NCBI GenBank assembly: GCA_014905825.1
Contig: JACGCN010000026.1
Location: 496,001-560,000 of the forward strand
Source: Lyophyllum atratum
Taxonomy: Eukaryota; Basidiomycota; Agaricomycetes; Agaricales; Lyophyllaceae
DNA length: 64,000 nt
Direction: 5' to 3'
Shown here: positions 46,992-59,202 of the stretch, piece after piece
Layout: every line of letters starts with the position of its first letter
Numbering within the stretch: position 1 is the stretch's first letter
The notes under the pieces: model-generated
What the model saw: only the letters and a program-made list of their open reading frames with translations
The model's database searches: none
What the model was told of the DNA's origin: nothing
Program-made: the position numbers and the translations under genes

Positions 46992-49900
46992 TTAACTCAT
47001 ATGTTCCCAAGCCTGTCTGGGCGGGGTAATAGACAGTCTCCCAAGCAGCTTCCTCTGGCGCAGGTTCTTGACCTCCGTGTTGATGAGGTCCCGCAAGCGT
47101 TCGAGATCGAGGCTCCGTTCGCCGCGCGAGCCCATGAGGATGTTGCGCCAAATGCCCGCGGCCGCTACGGAGTTGTCGATGGGCAGTTGCGTGGGCCTGT
47201 GCAGGCGTACCATCTTCTGTTCGAGGTGGTCTGGGCTGGGGTAGTTTGCGTTGGGCCAAGCAATGCGGATGGCGAACCACCAGCCAAGTGGCTGTGCATG
47301 TAAATTTTAGTATGGGGATAGTTTCACGATGACAGGAACTTACACGTCCGTCCATCAGTGTACGTCCAGAGTATGAATCGTAAGTCATGAGTGTACCATC
47401 AGGCAAAGAGTACCTATAGACAATTCGATGAGAAAGTTGAAAGCAGCAGTGGTGCAAGTACACACCGATGAACGACCCAATGATCCGCCTCCGACCTATG
47501 CTTCGCTAGCACAACCAAAAGCCTCGGCATCCCAGGCAGCCCGAACGGGCTCCACAAATCCCTCAACATACCACACGCATTCCCATGCTGCCCATTATAC
47601 ACCGCATTACTGATCGCATCCGCCATATTCGGCGGGACGAACAAACGATCCACGATGCCAGGCGGGTTATCCGTAAGCCTCGCACGCACATACCGCTTAT
47701 ACGTCTGCGTCGACCAGATACTCAGCGCAACCTCGTCGACCTGCTGCCCCCGCGTCGTGCTGTTCAGCGCCTGGTCGAGCTCGCTCTGCGGCCAGATGAC
47801 AGCCCACGACAAAAGGCGGGCGTGGATACGCTGCCACGGCGACAGCTGTGGCTGCTGATGCTGCACCTCCTGCCCATAGTCATGCGCACTCCACGGGCCC
47901 TGCGGCGTAGTGATCACGCCCCCAGCCGGTACACCCTCTTCCTCGCCTTCCTCATCTTCCTCCGGCAGCGCAGGCAGCGGCGGGGAATGCGATCCTTCCC
48001 TCTCCCCATACGCCCCTCCATTCGTATCAGGGATAGTCGGCACGCCCCTATGCTCATCATCCTCCTCCTCATCAGGGTCCCCAAGATCATGCTCCCTCGC
48101 AACCTCCCACGTATGATGCGAGCGCCCAGACTGGCTGCCCGGCGCCCGCTGACGCAGGCGGTACAGCTCCTCCTCCAGGTACTGCTGCCCAGGCGAGTCA
48201 TCGCGATCATCGCCTGTGCCCTGGCCATACGCACTCCGACCCAACGACCGCGTCTCCCCGTCCGTCGGCAGCGCACGCTCCCGTCCCTCGGTCATCTGGT
48301 CGAACTCATCGTCGTCCTCGTCGTCCTCGTGCCGATGGTGCTGGTCGATGGTCATTTCGCTCTGCGCGCCTTGGAACATGGAGTCGGCGGCGGTGCCTGT
48401 GGGCTGGGTCTGGAGGTGCACGGTTTGTGTCAGGGGGGTGCGGGAGTACTCGTCGCCTTCGTAGGCGAAGCGGGAGTCGTTGGCGCCGTTTAAGGAGCGA
48501 TTGGATGGGCGGAGGTTCTCAATTTTTGGCCCCAGGCTCTCGATGCGCTGCTGCATGAGAACGAGCTCGCGTTTGATGTCAGACGCCCACTGAGGTGGAT
48601 CCTATGAATCGAAGTTAGGTCAGCGTCGACAGCCTTGGAGCGGCAGCGGTACGTACGTCTGGGTTGTATTGACTAGGCGGGTTATGGTCATAGTGGGCTT
48701 TCTTATACTGTCTCAGTGACTAAACAGACACCGAAATCAACATGGGCCACATATCTGACCGCACAGGAATACACACCTCATGGTCATGCTTCATCCCCAG
48801 CTTCTTCACGCGCTGCACCACCGCCTTCCTCAACGCCTTCTTCACAACATCATGCGCATTCGGGTCGCTCTCCTGGTGCAGCAAAACACAAAGCTCATGA
48901 TCATGGAAATGATTCGCGACGCCCGGCTCCAGTGGCTCAGCATAGTACGACGTGCGTGGGGTCGCAGCCAACGCCATCTGCACGATCCTCGCTTGCATGT
49001 CCAACTCATCGGGCGAGCGCGCCCGGGGCGTCGCATCTCCATCCCTCGTCTGGTCCGCATGCACATACTCATGATGCGATGGCTCGATGGTACGCCTCGA
49101 GCTAGCAGCAGAGGCGGGCCTCGGAGACGCTCGCGAGGCCACGGCCTGGCTATCGCCATTGACCTGGGGCTGCGGCTGTCCCTGCGAAGGGGACTTACTG
49201 ATCTGGGACGGCGCCTTGGAGCGATTCGACGGCACGACGGAGGGCGATTTCTCGTCTTCCTCTGGGATCACCACCGCACGGCCCCGTATGGCAGCATGCA
49301 GCAGATCTTCCGTGGTTGGAGCGTGGCGATACGGGGAGAAGGGCCGGCTTTGATGGCCGCCCGACATGACTGAACCAGGACCTGGCGAACGCGCTGTCAT
49401 GCCGCATGATCAGATCGGAAACGAAGATTAGATGGATCGTTTAAATACCTGCACCGTTATAATACTGCTGCCGAGATCCGCTACGCGAAGGGAAGTCGGC
49501 GTTCGCCGGGTCGGTTGTGGACTTGGTGTTCTTGCGCGAGGGCGTCTTCGAAGGTGATTGGGGGACGCGTGCCTGGGATGGGGAGTCGGAAGGCGAGATA
49601 GAAGCTGCCTTGGATCGGACCGGGGGAGATTTTGCCCGTGATACAGGCGACATGGGCTCGTCATCACCTATTCTACTCTCGGGTAATGCGGGATAGGCAG
49701 TACCCTGCTCTGTAGCGCGAGTTTTGGTGGTGAGGCGAGACCGAGCCGACATGGGCGACATGGCGCGCTCCTTCCCATTTTGAACACGGGATTGGGTTCT
49801 AGGAGACTGCAGAAATGTTAATATACGTGACGAAGCACGACCGGAGGATACTCACCATTGGCTCGTCGCGTCTATTCAAGTCTGTATTTGTTCCCCTCGG

Positions 49901-50583
49901 AGACATTGCAAACTCAGAGGGGGGTAGAGGAACTCTGGCTGCTGGGTAAGCAGATTGGCCGCCATCAGTCAGTCCCGTGGCGTTCCGTTCTGCTTCCCCA
50001 TTCCAAGGGCCTTGGGAGGGCGTTTTGCCTTGACCGTTGGTCCAGGTAGGCTACACTGGTGGTCAGTATACAATCACCTTCCAAGAAAGACGGCACATAC
50101 GTTCCAGGTGTTTGCAAAGGGGTTGTTGGATGCCGGAGCATGGTCGTCTGTGGGTAGGGGACCGAAGTTCCCGAAGGAGGGTCCTGAATCGTAAGACTCG
50201 TACTTTGGGCCAGGAGGGTCATGGGGACCGGGTTCTCTCTGTAACTGGGGTCAGACGAATCCATTTAGATGTTAGATACCACTCACGACAGGAAGAATTG
50301 TGTCCCCAGCTTCTGACCTGCGCCCCTCCTGAATATTTGAGTCGGCATCATCGTTGTCATCATTAGGTATGGCCTTTCCGCCATTTCGGTTTGTATAGCT
50401 CATTGGTGAGTTTGCAAGGTCTAGCAAGGCCTCGCTGGTCTTGCTTCGTGGGGCTGGAGAGAGAACGCCAGAGAGGACGCCAGGGGAGCGAACGCGAGGA
50501 GAGCCAGCCCTGCTTCGGAATTCAGATGGATCGACAACGGAGCGGGGAGGAGTATTGTCCGGTTCGTCGCCCTCTCTGGACAT
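46992..50583 (-). CDS. Large disordered protein of unknown function
   Basis: Nine exons on the minus strand (50583-50287, 50238-50101, 50050-49856, 49806-49449, 49393-48777, 48707-48657, 48601-47466, 47413-47344, 47291-46992) join in phase to about 1053 residues. The first 600 are low-complexity and rich in Ser, Pro, Arg and acidic residues. They are broken by helical stretches such as DELDMQARIVQMALAA and HDVVKKALRKAVVQRVKKLGM. The C-terminal third is better ordered (PWQRIHARLLSWAVIW, IVDRLFVPPNMADAISNAVY, LGWWFAIRIAWP, ERLRDLINTEVKNLRQRKLLGRL). I recognise no family. An upstream ATG at 50792 could add a short exon, but it needs a 128-nt intron to stay in frame. A scaffold or trafficking role is only a guess. 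Confidence 0.7.
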
Positions 50584-51640
50584 GCCTTCAAGATATTGGA
50601 GGACTGTAATGGAAGCTTAGCATGCATGGTTTGGGTGGCGCTCCATTGTGGGGCATCTACCTTTCTCGTTTGGGGCTGTGCAAACAGTTCATCAGCAGCT
50701 GCAGAGATTCTTGCAATCATGTCACTCCTACCTGGGGTTGATGACCGAAGAAGAAAGGGAGTCAGGACTTCGCCTTTGCCCGCTGCAGCCATTGGAGTCG
50801 TTGAAATTGGGTAACGCGCGGATTAATGGAGTTGTGAGGTGGCACAGGGAAAATAATTGCAACAGCGGGTGATGGTGGTCGTCAAAGTAAGGATTGATAT
50901 AAGAATAAGAGGCAGGGAGATATCGCAGGGAGGTTAATAGAAGGGCAATCGCTGGAGAACCCAGACTACAAGCAGCCGAGATTGGTGGAGAAATCAACCA
51001 CACCCAAATATGCGCAAACTCGTGATTTAACCGGAACTCACGGGGATAACTCCCTCTTCACCAACGCCCTTAAGCAGTACTTCCCAGTTCATGTACATGG
51101 CTGAGCGCAGTCTCGGGGGTAGAAAGTCAACGATAATCGCTGTAAGAGAGCCCACCTTGTCGAAGCCAGAAACTCGCCTTGTACTCGAGTACAATATAGA
51201 ACAACACCATCATGCCAATCAGGCTTCGCACAACCAGCTTCAATACAAGTTCAAGTCACGTAGCATCCATGCACACGTATGCATAAGGTATCCAAGGGGT
51301 ACCTTCAACTACCTTGAACGTTGAACATAGTTGCTTTGTTTAGTAAAATTCTTTCCCGACTGAGAACGATCGAAATGTGTTTGGTATAGATATAGATCCG
51401 AAACCCCTAAAACAGGAAGGTCTCCGCGACGGAAGCAAAACATAGATTGCATACCTAGATTTCTCGGCCACGAAATACTGCCAGCCTCGTAATTGCATAT
51501 CAGCAGCAAGATGGCACAGCGGGGTCAAGGACGTGCCATAGCCCTTCCTGGACATGACGCTGCCAGCGTCCAGTGCATGATAGTATCCCTATTCTGCAGC
51601 TCAAGTCTCCGCATTTTGGGAACTTGTTGTCAAGAAGCGT
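50584..51640. other. Intergenic; possible first exon of the preceding gene
   Basis: The minus-strand segment 50792-50665 (starting MAAAGKGEVLTPFLL, then MIARISAAADELF) is coding-like, and an intron of normal size follows it. Its phase does not match the next exon. It may be an alternative or 5'-UTR exon. The remainder, 50800-51640, holds nothing clear. Confidence 0.4.
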
Positions 51641-51800
51641 CCTCCTGGCTCTCTTGTATAGACACGGGGTCATCGAGCGCTCGAGCTCTTTCCCAACCAG
51701 CTCCATTTCCCTGGGGCATATCCTCCGCTCTCATGCACAGAAATGGTGTCATCGGGCGCTCGAGGACATTTTCAAGCAGCTTCATTCCCCTGAGGCATGT
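51641..51800 (+). repeat. Imperfect tandem repeat, two units of about 80 bp
   Basis: Units at 51641-51721 and 51722-51800 share TCATCG.GCGCTCGAG, CAGCT.CATT.CCCTG.GGCAT.T and CCTCC in the same order. The second unit overlaps the end of the Rap1-like coding region. Confidence 0.7.
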
Positions 51801-53842
51801 CCTCCCAACCTCAACCTGAGTCTGCACATGTCATCGTCCTCATCCTCCTCTTCTTTGACGCTCATTTCCACTCCCATAGGAGCCAAGCTCGACTGCACCA
51901 TATGTGTCGCTCTCGTACGCCCCAAGCCGTCCTCCCTTTCGCACAGCTCGGATTCACAGCCACGCTCTGCTCCCAACACTCCTATCCCGAGCAAAGCACA
52001 CACATCCCCATCCGCCAACACACCGCCCTCACCCCCGCCCTCCTCCCAGCATCTCCTGCAAAACTCCTCAGTGCTCGCCACACTCCCCAGCGCCTCCCAC
52101 ACCCGCCACACACCCACCTCACGAAACCCAAACCGCTCCGCTATGGCCGTAAGTGAAGCACACATCCCAAGATATTGGACCGTGTCGCGATCTTCTGGTG
52201 CGATGGGAAACGGCAGCGCACGTGTTGGGCTGGGGATGACGGAGGACTCCAAGCGGGGGCTGGGTGTCGAGAAGGTGCTGGTCTGGCTCAGTCTCAGGAA
52301 GTCGGAGGATTCGGATGGAGGCGTCGAGAAGGTGCTGGTGCGACTCACAGCGGGAGAGGGCATGAATGGGGAGGAGCGACTGGCCATGCGGTTGGAAAAG
52401 CTCCCGTAGCTGCGCCTACTCAGCCTCGACGACGCCGCAAGTTCAGGACGCGAGGATGCTGGGATATTGGCCTCGAGGTTGGCTATCGAATGTCGCCTGC
52501 CTAAGTAGTTGAGGTCGCACTCTTTTCCTTTTCCTTTGCCGTAGCCGTTCCCTTGGGGAAGATCGGCAGGCTCTATAGGAGCGAACCCGAGGGCAGGAAA
52601 GGGGGACGAACGACGGTTCTTCAATATTGCAGGAGATTGGCTTGGCCTAGAACTTGATCCCGAGTTTTTGCGTGGATTCGAGGCAAGCGTAGACTTCCTT
52701 TTTGGCCTCGAGGTAGCTTCGGTTATTCTAGCGCGTGGATGTTTTGGCCTCGGGGAAACACTTCCCGCCTGTGGCGACGAGTGCGGGAGAGGGGATGGCG
52801 AAAGGGATGAAGACGCTATATACTCTTCATCGTCATGATGGCGCTTTTTGCTCATTGGTGTCGGATAGGCAGGCGATGGAGAAGGAGACCTATATTGTTC
52901 TGCCTTCGCCTTCGTGCGTGGGCGCAGCTTTCGGCGTTCGGGCGGGGAATTGGTTTGGGCATCTCCAGGATCGAGGCTGGAGCCCAGCAACTTGTCTGGC
53001 GAACTTGATATACAAGTGGTGAGTCCGAGAACACATTGACAATAGTAAAGTCGTACTGTACCGGTTCAACTCCTGCGTCTACAGAAATGGCCATGTCATG
53101 ACCACCACTTGCTATGACGTGCTCTTCTTCCTCTTCCTCTTCCTGTCCAAGATTTTCACGGTCGATAGATTCGGGCGGGGTCCCCGCGAGATACTCATGA
53201 CTTCCCTCTTCCTCCTCTTCCTTCCGACGATCCTTCCAGTCTATCGCGTCGCGACGTAGCTGCATACCATAACAAATATCAGAATGCGCTGAGACATGAA
53301 CCCTTAGCCGATACACACTCACCTCTTCAACAACGTCCTGATGCGGCGCACCCACAGCAGAACTACTGCTCCCCTTTCTCACATCCATATCCACTTCTTC
53401 CTGCCCCCGTGGCTGCTCCTCCGGCAATTTGTCCTGGCGCGTCCTGATCTGCTCATCAAAGTAAGCCTGGTGCTCGCGATAAAACGCACGCCAGGCTTTC
53501 CAATCATGCGCAGCGCTCCAGCCCCACTTCCCCTCAGCCTGCACCCGCAACCCACATCAGCCTAACCTCTCAATGGCCCAACAAGTATTTAGGGACATAC
53601 GTTGACACACAGCCTAATAAACACCTTGTTCCCCAGGTTTCCCAGCGTGCTATGTTTAGTGAGGTATCTGACGAGCTTCCGTTCCTCCTCGGGCGTGAAT
53701 TGATCGTCTGTACTGAGGGTATGACATGCTCAACTAAACTTTGCTCGCGAGGACGAAGCTATATGACTTACCGCATGGCAACCGACTGACATTGTACATC
53801 GTGGGTGAGAGCTATGAGCTCATCGGGTGTGCCGCTATACAT
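51782..53842 (-). CDS. Rap1-like telomere protein (Myb plus C-terminal helical domain)
   Basis: Five exons on the minus strand (53842-53772, 53712-53601, 53538-53323, 53259-53062, 52990-51782) give about 601 residues. A Myb-type DNA-binding domain is seen at residues 25-95: DDQFTPEEERKLVRYL, then GNLGNKVFIRLC, then WGWSAAHDWKAWRAFYREH. The conserved tryptophans and the third-helix pattern match the Rap1/TRF2-interacting Myb group. A long disordered Ser/Pro/Arg region follows. Near the C-terminus, MCASLTAIAERFGFREVGVWRVWEALGSV resembles a RAP1 C-terminal (RCT) helix bundle. Rap1 binds telomeres or shelterin partners. A BRCT domain usually precedes the Myb domain and was not found, so either upstream exons are missing or the protein is a shortened form. 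The donor of exon 4 is ambiguous. Confidence 0.65.
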
Positions 53843-54604
53843 GATATGCTTGTATAATCCTGGAAGGTGGTCAAAAGCGCTAAGACTAGAGTCTTGAGGA
53901 TCCCTCTCGAACCAAGTAGGAAATCAGGGCAGGTGGTATCGCGGTCCCTTATAGTGATTGACAGGACGGCAATGATTTGACACTACGAATTCATTGCCAA
54001 TGCCAACACGGCGTTAACGTTCATGGGGTGCGACGTGGGGAACGGAAAGCGAGTTGACGGCTTTCGAGTCTGTCTCTGGATCCATTTCCACGAATTGGGT
54101 TTTGGCAGCTGTCGTCACGTCAAGTCACATCACAAGACACAGCTTCAGCTTGTCGCGTCGCGTCGCGCATTTGCGACGCAGAATCAGCAACCCTAACTGT
54201 CCTATGATGCACAAATGACTACAGATCGATAAACTCCACACGTATATTGAGAATATAAACAGCACATAGGCATAGAAAGTATACAAATAGGCACCACGAA
54301 CATTTAGATCGAACGTATATACGAGTACGGGACACATAGACAAGCCAAACATAGAAATCCATAGATATCCATCATAACATGAGAGGAAGAGTCCGCTTCC
54401 AAACGATCCACATCAGAGGGGAGACTAGGCGGGTGTAGTTGGCAACTTGGCACGAAATCAAAAAGACAAGACAATTTAAGGAAAGACAAATTTTGGGGTC
54501 AGTCAGGGGTGGCATTTTTGCCGTCAGCTTTGGTTCGTCTGTCTGGATGGAAGATGAGCAAGCCTGCTCTGATGAAAATGCCAAAGGAACTCACCAAGCA
54601 TCGT
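53843..54604. other. Intergenic, no gene seen
   Basis: The frame continues open for about 20 codons upstream of the chosen Rap1-like start, but no clear acceptor bounds it. The section 54120-54600 is probably 3' UTR of the next minus-strand gene. No independent gene is visible. Confidence 0.45.
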
Positions 54605-57600
54605 TCAAGGCCTACGGGGAGGTGGAAGCATGGAAGAAGGCGGAGGAGGCGGAGGAAGGTACCGCCGATCATCCCTACTATCCGCACGTGGTGGAGGGTA
54701 TCCTCCTCTAGCGTATCCCCCAGCGGGTCCAGGCGACCTCGGCCGCCCATACGACGGTGGAGGGTAATCCCTCGGCGGATAATCCCTATCAGCTACACTC
54801 GTCGTAGTCCCCGCCGACGACGGTGGCGGCCCACTCCTATCGAAGTAACTGCTAGCACCACTCGATGGCGGCGGACTAGACCCCCTCGCCAAAGGAGGGT
54901 AGCTATCCGGCCTACGCAGAGGCGGTCCAGGGTCCCCTCTGTTGCTCTGCGAGGTTGCAGACAGCGGTGGGTAAAAGTCAGGCGCATACCCATCCCCACG
55001 GGGCCGCTTGTCCGGAGGCCGCGAGTCATCTACCGGCGGCCCACCAGGTCTACGGACGGGGCTGAGGCTGCGCTGCCGCACTCTGCTGAACATTGGGGGA
55101 GGCGCATCGCGAGGAGGGGGAGGCGCGTACGACCGATCGTTCGATACCCCACCGGGTCCTGGCGCGGAAGTGCTATAGCTGTCCGTCAGGCGTGAGCTTA
55201 GCGGACGCGGGGGTCCGTCATAGTTCCGTGGAGGCGAGGGTGCCCTCGCTGCGAAGTCTCTTCGATCTCTCTCGTCGCGGGTCTCCCATCCATTGTTCCT
55301 GACGGGTGGTAGGGGATCGCGTTCGAACCTGTCCCTCTCGGACGCAGAAGACGAAGGTGGCGGGCCTGCGTTACGGTCCCACTGCCGAGACTTGTAATAC
55401 TCGTCGTCTGCAGCACTCCATTCTCGGCGCCGGTCGCCGCTGTACGACGGCTGATACGACCAGTCCCGACCAGGCGCATATCGTCTGTCGTCGTCATAAG
55501 GTGGCGCATCAAGAGGAACAGGGGCCCGAGGCGGGGATGGTGGGAACTGAGCGCGTGCACGATCACGAGCAAGGTCAGCAGCAGACGGAGGGGAGAAAGG
55601 TCTATTGTATGGCACAGGGCGGCCGTCGCTGTAGCGGGAGGGGCCGTCCACGTCCATAGCATCGGCTCGCCTGTCGTCAGGGATATAGTTTCTGTCATCG
55701 GGCCGGTATGAGCCCCCAGATCGTTCACGAGATAGCGGCCGAGGTGGTGGTCGGTAGTCACGTGCCACAGATCGAGGAGGCGAAGGCGGGGGCTTGACCG
55801 CCCGTGGGTCGTCCACGACGGTGTTCGTCCGGGGCGGGGGATATGGGGCACGGTTGACTGGAGGAGGCGTCCGCCCCGATGGAAGAACACGGTTCGCTGG
55901 GGAAGGTGTTCTCCTGGGAGGAAGAGCACGATTCCCAGGAGGTGTCAGCGGTCGGGTATAACGACCTGGGCGATCGTCCATACGACGATCGTCTTGAGCC
56001 AGGGGTGGAGCTGGTGGTGGTACACGAGGGCCAGTACTGCTATCAAGCGCGGGAGCAGGACGAGGAGGAGGCACACGGTCACGTTCCGGAACACGTCCAC
56101 GTTGCTCTCTGGAGTCTGCAGAGACGGGAATCGCAGAAAGGCGCTCTTCAAGGCTCGCTTGGCGGGTGGCATGACTTGGCTCCGGTCTACTTACTGGAGG
56201 TTGGGTAAGGCGGTCCTGGAGGGATGGGCGACTGATCCGATCTTCCAGCGGGACTTGAGGGCGTAATGAGCTCCGATCTTCGACAGGCGGTGCGGGAGGA
56301 ACCCGAGGACGTTCATGGTCATCAGCAGGCCTGCTGGCTACTGGAACATCTGTAGGCCTGACAGCAAGAGTGGGAGTCCGGACATCGGAAAGCATGGGCG
56401 CGCCACGGCGCTCGTCGATCGGAGAAGGTTTCACATGTCTATCATCGAAAGATGGTCCCCGCACAGGTTGATTGTCAGATGAGGGAGCTCGAGAATCAGG
56501 AAAGGGAGCCCGAGAGTCCGGATGAGGGAGACGAGCACTGTCGATGGGCGGACGGGAGTCGCTGACAGGGGGCACCCTTGCAGGAGTGGGAGGAAGTCGG
56601 TCGTCAGCAGGCCGCACAGGGGCGCGGTCGTCAGCCGAGGTGAGCGTAGGCGGAGGACGGGCATCCGAAAGACGCCGAGCGTCAGAAGGAGGCTCCTCTT
56701 TGACCTCGTATCGACGGGGAGGCGGCCGATCATAATCTGGCTCATAATGCCGTTGTTCAGGAGGCGGTCGTCGTGCATCCGACATGGCACGGAATCTGTC
56801 GTAAGGACGTCTGTCTCTATCCCAGTCTCTGCGATCGCGATATTCACGTTCTCTGTCACGTTCTCTATCCCGGTCAAGATATCTGTCATCTCTGGGCAGA
56901 GGGGGAAGACGGTCCCCGGCGTTCGAACGCGTATCAGCACCGCCTCCGTTACCATTTACAATGGGCCTTGGTGCGGGAGAGGGAGGCGGACGATCTAAGT
57001 CCCGACGCCTGTCATCGGAGGGAGGTAGACCATCTCTGGCTGACCAAGCAGTGTCTCTGGGATTGCGAAGATCATCCTTGCCATCGAAAGAGCTCTTGTC
57101 GGGAGATATATTGCCAGGGCCTCGAGGACCACCGTAACCAGACTCACCATGGCCAAGTCGATCAACAGGGACACGAGCTGGGTCAGGAATGCCAGACGCT
57201 GGCCGTGCGATGTCCGATTCGAACCTAGCCAACCGTGGGGAGTGGGGACCCGGCCCTTCTGTAGTAGAAACCGTCGGGGTGTCCGACATGTGAACGTCGA
57301 GGGACTTGAGCCCAGCCGAGGTAGGACCTGCTAGGTTAGCGTTCCCATTGCCAAGGTTTGAAGTGTTGATTGCCGTGGGTAACTTGTTTCCTTGACTGTA
57401 TCGGTCGTCATAGCCTTGAGCCGGCTGGTTAGTCTGAGGGGAAAAAACGAAAGCAAGGGAGCGTGTCAGCAGGAGCGCAACATCGGGACTTTGAAGCAGA
57501 TAGCACATTATTTGACGGCTGAGCACCGCTCGCTGTTGAGCCAATCAGAGTTTTTCTTTGGACGGAGGCCTCCCAGCTTTCTTTGCTTTGCAGACGCGGT

Positions 57601-58193
57601 GGACGCCGCCCAAGGTCAACTGGTGATGAGGGACCAGACCCCGCAGTCGGACTTGCTTGCAGTGGCCCATCGATGACGTTTCCGTACTGGAGTGGCTCCG
57701 CGTGATGGGTGATTTGGGCTTGGGGCGCCGCCATCGGACCAAGATAGATACTTGCCAGAGCAGCCGGTTGCGGGATGGCACGATATATGTCGTGCTGGTT
57801 GCTTTTGATAATTTCCTTTAGATTTTCCAAGATCTCGAGATCGTTTCGTCCAGGTGGCAGGATTCCTTGATGCGGTTGGAAGTACGGCGGTTGCTGCGGT
57901 GGATGTTGCTGAGGGTGACCTGGTCCGTGCACGGGCGCTCCAAAACTGTTGCTGTAGCCAAAAGCTGCATAGTTGCTAGGGGGCTGGTACGCAGACGACG
58001 ATGGAGCGTTACCAGCGGAGGAAGAGGCCACAGAAAAGGGCGAAGACATGAGAGAGATACCTGCTGGCTCCTCGCTGGGGGTGGGGATGAGGAACTGCGT
58101 GTTGGGGTCTTCCGTGAGAGTCGTCACGGTCCGCTCCCGGTTGTTTGGATTGTTACGGCCTTTGCGCTGTTTCTTATTTTGCCTTGCTGACAT
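54605..58193 (-). CDS. Large Pro/Arg/Asp-rich low-complexity protein
   Basis: Two exons on the minus strand (58193-57507 and 57433-54605) give about 1171 residues. The first 230 include a basic start (SARQNKKQRKGRNN) and a helix LEILENLKEIIKSNQHDIYRA followed by ALASIYLG, the most ordered part. The rest is dominated by RD/DR repeats, PPP runs and DDR boxes, like the RS/RD-rich tails of RNA-processing factors. This suggests a nuclear, phase-separating or mRNA-binding protein, but I recognise no folded domain that proves it. The intron donor GTGCTA at 57506 is the best in-phase choice of several. Confidence 0.7.
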
Positions 58194-59202
58194 TGTGGGC
58201 GCAATGGGCCCCTTGTTTGGAAAGTGGCACTAAATGGGATCCTCCTTATCACGAAAGGGATCGAGATCAGCAAAATGGCGATCTCCGAACAGCCAGCGAC
58301 GGCGACTTACAGCAGTGGGCGACACAGGATACGATAGGCAATGCACAGTGCAGAATGAAGGAACGATGAGGAAAGGGGACTGCTCGTGGTTGACGTCCAA
58401 ACAGAACGCTGTCGCAAGCAAAAAAAGTCCCGCTCAGTGTGTCTCTGTTGATTCGAACCTTATATGGCCACCTCCCAACTGTCTACGATACAACCATCCT
58501 TCCTGTTCTGATTCTCTCTGATTCTACTCAGGGACGAGTCTTTCTCGTAGCCGTATCAACTTAACGATTCTTACCAAAGATGAATATTTCGAGGGGTTGG
58601 TACCGCCTCCTCCTTCTTAACTCCACCGTATTAATATCACTCAATTTAACTTTAGTGAAGGAAGTTGAGCGACGTCCGCTCACTTTCTTCCAAAATGCTT
58701 CACCAGCAAGTATATCAGAAGATAAGAAACTGAACAACATCTTCACCGATGCCACGGAATCATTGGGCACCCAACCATGATCAGCCCTGAGCGATTCTCA
58801 ATTATCTTACCAAGGATGTTGATCTTCCTCAGCGTAGACCCTCAGCAGATTCAATTGAATCCGGGTGATTTGGGTTCGTCCGCGGCCTTTTTCAGGCTAC
58901 ATAACTTGTTCCACTCTCGGCATGTGCGCAGCTTCTGCATCGTACCTCTTTTTGTGTCCCCCCCCTGGAAGAGAGGATGGTGAAATAACTCCATCACACC
59001 CGCTGAACGCCATCGAAGTCCTTCGACTAGTCCTGCACCGTGTGTGAATACGACTCATGATGTCGGGCAGTGTCTACTGCAAATTGCCCGACGAACTTTG
59101 AATGACGTTCAACATGCCAGTCACGACACCTTACGAAGCCCTCATGGATGGCGATATCCCCAGATCAGCAATAAAGGATCGCCACTAGAATAGAGACATA
59201 CC
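58194..59202. other. Intergenic, no gene seen
   Basis: This contains the promoter of the preceding minus-strand gene and short frames without splice partners on both strands. Confidence 0.5.

Noticed and set aside
47585..48493. 302-codon plus-strand frame rich in Arg and Pro
   Set aside because: It is antisense to a well-spliced minus-strand gene with in-phase junctions on both sides. Its composition is that of a mirror frame.
54509..55195. Arg-rich 228-codon plus-strand frame
   Set aside because: It is antisense to the Asp/Arg/Pro repeat region, whose low complexity keeps several frames open.
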